Shown piece after piece: positions 58,495-64,000 of a stretch of DNA of 64,000 nt (positions are counted from its first letter, which is position 1; each line of letters begins with the position of its first letter). The stretch covers positions 18,861,753 to 18,925,752 of the forward strand of contig NC_090290.1 in the NCBI RefSeq assembly GCF_037392515.1. Direction: 5' to 3'. The notes under the pieces were generated by a model, which was given only the letters and a program-made list of their open reading frames with translations, was not told the DNA's origin and did not search any database. The position numbers and the translations under genes were made by a program. Source of the stretch: Haliotis asinina (taxonomy: Eukaryota > Mollusca > Gastropoda > Lepetellida > Haliotidae).

Positions 58495-58738
58495 CTCAGC
58501 AAACCCATGCTGGCCATAAAAGTCGACTTTGCTTGTTGTAAGAGGCGACTAAGGGGATCAGGTGGTCAGACTGGCTGACTTCGTTGACACATGTCATCAG
58601 TTCCCAGTTGTGCAGATCAATGCTCATGCTGTTGATCGTTGGATTGTCTGGTTCAGACTCGAATATTTACAGACCGCCTCCACATAGCTGGAACATTGCT
58701 GAGTGCGGTGTAAAACTAGAGTCACTCACTCAGTCACT
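58495..58738 (+). repeat. repeat B copy
   Basis: Well preserved copy with CACTCACTCAG tail. Confidence 0.85.
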
Positions 58739-59544
58739 CTCCTCTCAGCAGTTTGGTTGAAAACATAGATCCAAACTTTTTTTGTATAATAGTATCCAAC
58801 ACATTTCTTATCCTGCCTTAGACAGATCATTAGTGATTCCCAACAGCTCACAAGTTAATGGGAATGATTTTTTTTATGGATAGACGACTTCTTTATTGCA
58901 ATGGATCTGATGTTTCGGTGTAGATGCTAACACCATTGTTAAGCAAGGGATGTTGCATCCTTTGCTGTAAAGTCATTCCATATAATTTGTTTCTTCTCTT
59001 CATACATACTTCTGTATCTGACTCAAAGAAGTTTACTCGCTGTTTTAGGAGATTTGTTTATCAATTGGCATACAGTTCACCCAAACTAACTCTCACTTAT
59101 GTACAATATGATATACTGGATACATTTTCTCAAAAAGTCTCCCCAACTTGCCAGGGGTTTTAAGAAATTTGGAAATATATATGTTCTAAAGTATAATATT
59201 GTTGAAACTGAGCTAACTTTGTAACGTGTTAAACTAATTTACAAAATACATCTTTCAGTACATTTTTTTTCATGTTGTGATAAGAAATATATTCACATTT
59301 CTTCCATATATGTTACAATAATTGTATATCTTCCCTAAAGGGGTCAAGATGTGTATCTCTGGTTGGTTGTGCAATTATGTTGTGTATTCAGAGGCGTTTG
59401 TAGATCTACCATCAACTCATTGAAGGTGCTCTGTAGAAGCAGGATTCTCAGCTGTATATAATATGGAGTAAACTATTTTATGGCATGGTTTGTGTTCATT
59501 ACTCCACCTGATTGAATCTTGCGGAATGATAACTACATCAAAGT

Positions 59545-59800
59545 CTTTGACTACTACTACTGCTGTTAATTCAACTGCTGTTATTGAATCTACTACTACT
59601 GTATCTACTTCTGTTAAATCAACTGCTGTTATTAAATCGACTACTACTACTACTACGACGACGATGACAATGATGACAACTACCACTACTACTACTGCTG
59701 TTACTATTACAACTACATCAGTTTCTACTACAGCTTCTATGTTAGCTGCTGCTGCTGCTGCTGCTACTGCTACTACTACTACTCCTATTAAGTTTACTGC
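59545..59800. repeat. (ACT)n microsatellite
   Basis: Imperfect ACT/GCT trinucleotide tract. The Thr/Ala-rich frame across it is a by-product. Confidence 0.85.
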
Positions 59801-59980
59801 TACTACTGTAATTTGTATGAAACTACACCCTGTGCATGAACACAGTCTTTACATATTGCCCTAAAGGCATCAAAATGTCTTATGTGGAGTTGCAACCAGG
59901 CGTTTCTATGGTCAGGCCTTTCGTCCAGTTTAACCATGTTTTGACAGATCTTTGGTTTCTCAGCCTTAAACTGTCTGGTA

Positions 59981-61274
59981 CGAGGGTTGGCTGAAAAGTT
60001 CTCAGCCTGAGTGTTTTTTCCCCACCAGGTAGAGACAGGTGTTTGCCACCAATGAGGACAATCATTTAGTGAATCATAGACACAAGAACTACAAACGTAC
60101 TAATAGTTTTATCTCAACTACAGCTCTTTTGGTAAACCTACCCTCTGAAATCATCAGAAATGGACAAAACTGAATACAGGGCAGTCATCAAGTACTTGCA
60201 AAAGAAAGGGATGTCCCCAACACAGATACATGCTGACATGGTCTCCACTCTAGGGGATGATGCTCCTTCATTTTCAAAAGTAAAGAAGTGGGCTGCAGAA
60301 TTTAAGCATGGCAGACAAAGCCTTGATGATGACCCTGGCTCAGGAAGGCCTTCAACAGCAACCACTCCAGAAAACATCACGCGAGTGCTCGATATGTTGA
60401 TGGATGATCAACGATTGACTACTCGACATATTGCTAGTGTAGTGGGCATCTCTCATGAGAGGGTTGAGCATATTATCACCAACGAATTAGGAATGACGAA
60501 AGTTTCTGCAAGATGGGTGCCAAAGCTCTTGACAGCAGAACAGAAACGTGTCAGGTTCCAGACGTCCCTTGACAATTTGCGTCGTTTTGAAGCAGATCCC
60601 GATGATTTTGTGGCACGATTTGTAACCATGGATGAGACCTGGATACATCACTTTCAACCAGAAACAAAACTACAGTCAAAACAGTGGAAGCATCCTGATT
60701 CACCAGCTCCGAAGAAAGCCAAGTCTGTTCCTTCAGCTGGAAAGGTGATGGCATCAGTCTTTTGGGATTCCAGGGGTATTCTGCTCATTGATTATCTTGA
60801 AGAAGGTCAAACTATCAACGGCAGATACTATGCTGATCTACTGAACCAGTTGCGAGAAGCAATCAAAGCCAAACGACGAGGGATGATCGCTAAAGGTGTC
60901 CTCTTCCACCAAGACAATGCGCCTGTTCACAAATCGGTGGTGGCCATGTCAACAATCCGCGATTGTGGCTTTGAACTCATTGACCATCCTCCTTATTCAC
61001 CTGATTTGGCTCCTTCTGACTTCCACCTGTTCCCCAAAATGAAAAAGGAACTCGCCGGTCGCCATTTTGCAAGTAATGATGACGTCATTTCCGCTGTGAC
61101 TGATTTTTTTAGGGTAGCTGAAGAAGATTTCTTCCTGACCGGGATTCGGGCCTTGCAGCATCGCTGGCAAAAGTGTGTGAACTTGGAAGGGGACTATGTA
61201 GAAAAATAAATTACAAACGTGGACTTTGTAACTTTTTTTCACAACGAGGCTTAGAACTTTTCAGCCAACCCTCG
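59981..61274 (+). mobile_element. mariner transposon, apparently complete (1294 bp)
   Basis: TA duplications lie at 59979-59980 and 61275-61276. The terminal inverted repeats start CGAGGGTTGGCTGAAAAGTT and match for about 27 of 28 bases. The single gene between them is uninterrupted. Near-identical ends and an intact frame suggest recent activity compared with the other elements here. Confidence 0.95.
60160..61209 (+). CDS. mariner transposase (349 aa, DD34D)
   Basis: A cut-and-paste transposase that binds the element's inverted repeats and inserts at TA. The N-terminal part (about 1-115) carries two helix-turn-helix regions with DDDPGSGRPSTAT between them. RWVPKLL (118-124) matches the mariner WVPHEL motif. 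The catalytic triad is D158 (VTMDETW), D252 (FHQDNAP) and D287 (YSPDLAPSDFHLF), with 34 residues between the last two. The length is normal for the family and there are no internal stops. It starts at the ATG 179 bp inside the left end and stops 65 bp before the right end. The key residues are present, so it may be active. Confidence 0.96.
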   Translation: MDKTEYRAVIKYLQKKGMSPTQIHADMVSTLGDDAPSFSKVKKWAAEFKHGRQSLDDDPGSGRPSTATTPENITRVLDMLMDDQRLTTRHIASVVGISHERVEHIITNELGMTKVSARWVPKLLTAEQKRVRFQTSLDNLRRFEADPDDFVARFVTMDETWIHHFQPETKLQSKQWKHPDSPAPKKAKSVPSAGKVMASVFWDSRGILLIDYLEEGQTINGRYYADLLNQLREAIKAKRRGMIAKGVLFHQDNAPVHKSVVAMSTIRDCGFELIDHPPYSPDLAPSDFHLFPKMKKELAGRHFASNDDVISAVTDFFRVAEEDFFLTGIRALQHRWQKCVNLEGDYVEK

Positions 61275-61539
61275 TAGCATCAGTTGGCAGAGTTTTCTTC
61301 CCACTTCAATCTGAAATAGTAAGGGCAGTGGGGTTGCCCCATGGTTAGAGTGTTCGCTCTTCTCGGAAGACCTGGTTTGATACCCCACATGGCGGCTGAA
61401 GTGTGTCGTCTGCTTCATTCTGGAAGCCTGTTTGAAACAGAAGTGTATCATCAGCTTGAAGGAGGAAGCCATTGATGTGTTGTCTGCTTAAAGCAAGAAA
61501 CCTACTGTACAACAATTAGTAGGTCATTTTGTCATCTGG

Positions 61540-61780
61540 CCCATGAAGATCCAGGGTAGAATGTCTTCAGTCTTAAAAGGCAACTATGATTGTCGTATGA
61601 AGTGACTAACAGGATCAGGTGGTCGGTCGCTGACTTGGTTGACACGTCATCAATTTCCAGCTGCACAAATCGATGCTCATGCTGTTGATCTCTGGATTTC
61701 TGGTCCAGACTTAATTATTTACAGACCACCGATTTATAGCTAGAATATTGGTGAGTGCGGCATAAAACTAAAGTCACTCC
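61540..61780 (+). repeat. repeat B copy
   Basis: Between the mariner element and the zinc-finger gene. Confidence 0.8.
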
Positions 61781-62599
61781 TTTTCTCATCTCATTATACC
61801 ATCATCAACACCAAATCAGGCCCACTTACATTTATTTCAAAGACCAGTTAAGTGTTTCTACACATACAACAAAGTCAACGTAGCATACACTGCTAGACAT
61901 CTCACTGAGGTAGCTTACCTTTGTCAAAACATACATATAGTTGAAGACAACAGCTTGTTTATACTGTGGACTAGACTGCTGGTTACAGCCTTTCTGATCA
62001 CAAAAATGACCGAGATTTCATTCTCCATCTTATCCTGTCCTGCTGGGACATTCAGAGCTTGAGTTAAACGATGTTAGCCTACTTGCACCAGGTGCAACCC
62101 AAGATAAAAACAGTTGCACAAGCCAAATTCCAGTTGCAATGTAGTCTGTTAAAGATGTCTTGAAGCTATTCAGAGTTTAGAAGAAAAATTAACTGGCTCA
62201 CTTATGCTCATGTCAGATTTACTGCTGATCTGTTTCACAAAAACTGACCTGCACATGGTGCACGTTTGACTAATAACAAGGTTACACTCTGTAATATTGG
62301 GTTGCACCAGTGTATTCTGATAATACTGGCAACAGGAAAGAAACTATAAATAAATGATTGATATCCCCACCACTGATCAATATGCATGATAATCACATGA
62401 CAGTACAAATCTGCATGCCACTACTGTTTACGCACAAGATGTGTTTTAAGAGAGTGAGTTCAGCAATATCAGCAATATTTCAGCCATACAGTGACAGGAA
62501 ATGTTGTGCATACATAATAAATACATGTAATTAAATAGCCAGTCATCGATGGATTGTAAAATAACTACAGTATCACAAAAGGAGTTAAAACTAGCTATC

Positions 62600-63020
62600 A
62601 ATAAAGTATGCTCAACTCTTCAACATCATCACATATGCTTCACCCTCAAATAACATGAAGTATGCTTTACCCTTTAATAGAACACTTTACAATTTTACAG
62701 CATGAACTATGTCTTACCCTTTAACATCATGAAGTCTGTTTTACCCATAAACATTATGAAGTCTGGTTTACCTTTCAACATCATATAGTATGCTCTACTT
62801 TAATCGCTGCAAAGTATGCTTTACTCTTTAACATCATGGAGTATACTTTTCCCTTAAACAAAATGAAGTATGTTTCACCCTTTAACATCATGGAGTATAC
62901 TTTCCCCTCAAACAAAATGAAGTATGATTCACCTTTTAACATCATGAAGCATGCTTTACTTTCATGAAGTATCCATTATCCTTAAACATCACATCGTGGT
63001 AGTGTGCTTTTTAGCCTTTT
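62600..63020. repeat. degenerate tandem array, unit about 31 bp
   Basis: About 13 units related to CCTTTAACATCATGAAGTA followed by TGCTTTAC. It ends about 40 bp from the stop codon of the zinc-finger frame, so it may be part of that gene's 3'UTR. Confidence 0.8.
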
Positions 63021-63059
63021 AACAACATAGAGTATGCCCTTATGTCTGTGCCCCCACAA

Positions 63060-64000
63060 CTACTGACATTCCTCCATCACATCCTGTGGTTCCTCCTTTA
63101 CTTTAACTTGGTACAGATCCACAATACAACTCTCCTGTTGGGTGTTCTCTGGACAAGTCTCTTCCTTCTTGTGTTCACTGTGATGCATGTATCGCTCAAA
63201 CTCTTCTCCTGCACAATCTCTTCTTCGTCCCCACATGCCCACAATGTCTTCCGGTATTATATTAACCTCTTTGTCACGCCCTTCCTGTCTTATTGCCTTT
63301 TCAATGTTTTCAGAAATATTCATATCAGTCATACTTTCTTCATCTTCTGAGTCTCTGATTTGATTCTCATTCTCTATAATGAGTCCACTATGATTAATGG
63401 TCTTTTCAGTCATACTAACACACAGCTCTCTCTGTCTGTTGATCTTATCTCGGTGCACCCTCATGTGGGCATTGAGGTTCCCTGAGGTCGTGCATCCTCT
63501 GTCACAGAACTGACATCGGTATGGCCTTTCTCCAGTGTGGGTTCGGATATGAATCCTTAGTGATGACGCTTCTGCGAAGCATTTAGCACAGATGTCGCAC
63601 ATATAGGGTCTCTCATCGGAGTGACAGATAAGGTGGCGTTTTAGAGTGCTTGATCTGGCAAACCCTCTAAAACACTGGTCACATTTGAATGGCCTCTCTC
63701 CTGTATGCACACGAATATGTTCTTGAACCAGCACAAAGTGTGCAAATGACTTCTGACAATGCTTGCACTGATATTTGCGGTCACCTTCTATGTTAGTCCA
63801 ATGTTCTGAAGGCTCGTGATATTTTTTGGGGCGCCCTATCTTGTGGCGGTCTTCAATTCCCCCTGTTTCTTTTAGACGTGTTGCAAACCTACAAATAACC
63901 GAGGTTGCAACATTCATGATTTTGGAGATCTGTCTTTGAGATGTACCATCTTGAAGAAGTGACCTGATTTTCTCTCTTTTTTCCCTTGACAGTTTCCTCA
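63060..64000 (-). CDS. C2H2 zinc-finger protein with Tc1-type HTH N-terminus, partial
   Basis: The frame is open from the TAG at 63060-63062 to the window edge: 312 residues seen, start outside. The ATG at 63917 is internal, because the 27 codons before it continue the domain. Visible residues about 3-60 (LSREKREKIRSLLQDGTSQR, KETGGIEDRHKIGRPKK) look like the paired-type helix-turn-helix of Tc1 transposases. Four C2H2 fingers follow at about 76-98, 104-126, 132-154 and 160-182 with TGERPF/SDERPY/TGERPY linkers; finger 4 lacks the usual core Phe. The tail is acidic and ends in VKVKEEPQDV, where VKEE fits a SUMO site. Probably a nuclear DNA-binding protein; targets unknown. Confidence 0.85.
   Translation of the reverse strand, partial: RKLSREKREKIRSLLQDGTSQRQISKIMNVATSVICRFATRLKETGGIEDRHKIGRPKKYHEPSEHWTNIEGDRKYQCKHCQKSFAHFVLVQEHIRVHTGERPFKCDQCFRGFARSSTLKRHLICHSDERPYMCDICAKCFAEASSLRIHIRTHTGERPYRCQFCDRGCTTSGNLNAHMRVHRDKINRQRELCVSMTEKTINHSGLIIENENQIRDSEDEESMTDMNISENIEKAIRQEGRDKEVNIIPEDIVGMWGRRRDCAGEEFERYMHHSEHKKEETCPENTQQESCIVDLYQVKVKEEPQDVMEECQ

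Larger units (their letters stand above)
53462..59980. other. flank downstream of gene 2: repeats only
   Basis: No supported gene. It holds a repeat shared with the left flank (53650-53830 resembles 870-1060), repeat B (54722-54942, 58495-58738), a relative of the 5001 foldback (about 55040-55215), repeat A copies and an (ACT)n microsatellite. Bases 57300-58490 and 58740-59540 show nothing recognisable. Confidence 0.65.
61275..63059. other. intergenic stretch between mariner and the zinc-finger gene
   Basis: Contains a repeat A fragment (61323-61395), repeat B (61540-61780), unremarkable sequence at 61800-62600 and a degenerate tandem array to 63020. Confidence 0.6.

Noticed and set aside
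59490-59864. Thr/Ala-rich mucin-like frame
   Set aside because: Trinucleotide microsatellite without other evidence.

Overview
This is a eukaryotic window, most likely from a gastropod mollusc. The dense short repeats with a 'gctggaatattgct...cggcgtaaaactaaactcactcac' tail look to me like those in abalone (Haliotis) sequence; that is recall and inference, not a search. There are no bacterial operons, CRISPR arrays or functional tRNA/rRNA genes.

Two complete genes dominate. Both encode polypeptide N-acetylgalactosaminyltransferases of the GALNT11-like type and are arranged head to head. Gene 1 (minus strand, coding 25320 down to 8787) has 12 coding exons and encodes 592 aa. Gene 2 (plus strand, coding 30468 to 53461) also has 12 coding exons and encodes 591 aa. 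I resolved every exon boundary by hand: all introns are GT-AG, all 11 intron positions and phases agree, and exons 1, 2, 3, 5, 6 and 8 have the same coding length in both genes. They are therefore an ancient inverted duplicate pair separated by about 5.1 kb. Both proteins have a type II membrane anchor, a GT-A catalytic domain with D-x-H and V-G-H metal ligands, and a C-terminal ricin-type lectin domain. They would start mucin-type O-glycosylation in the Golgi.

The introns are full of mobile DNA. Gene 1 introns hold a Crypton-like element inserted in a SINE (22.6-24.2 kb), a long-TIR element (20.2-20.7 kb), a hAT-type MITE with perfect 8-bp target duplications (13.8-14.1 kb) and a 2-kb TTAA-flanked element (11.6-13.6 kb). 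A second TTAA copy lies inverted in the intergenic space (26.15-27.8 kb). Gene 2 introns hold two nested DIRS-like fossils (41.8-48.7 kb), a polypyrimidine tract and a 2.7-kb minisatellite block. Each gene also carries a local tandem duplication over one coding exon's 3' splice-donor boundary: exon 8 of gene 1 and exon 7 of gene 2.

Downstream of gene 2 (53.5-64 kb) lie an apparently intact mariner transposon with a 349-aa DD34D transposase, and a C2H2 zinc-finger reading frame that runs off the window end. The N-terminal part of that frame looks like a Tc1-type transposase helix-turn-helix. The left flank (1-8.8 kb) is non-genic: SINEs, foldback elements (one with perfect 59-bp arms) and a few coding-like remnants I could not identify.

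Two short repeat families recur throughout: a tRNA-derived SINE (repeat A) and a second family (repeat B). They have different heads but the same 3' tail.
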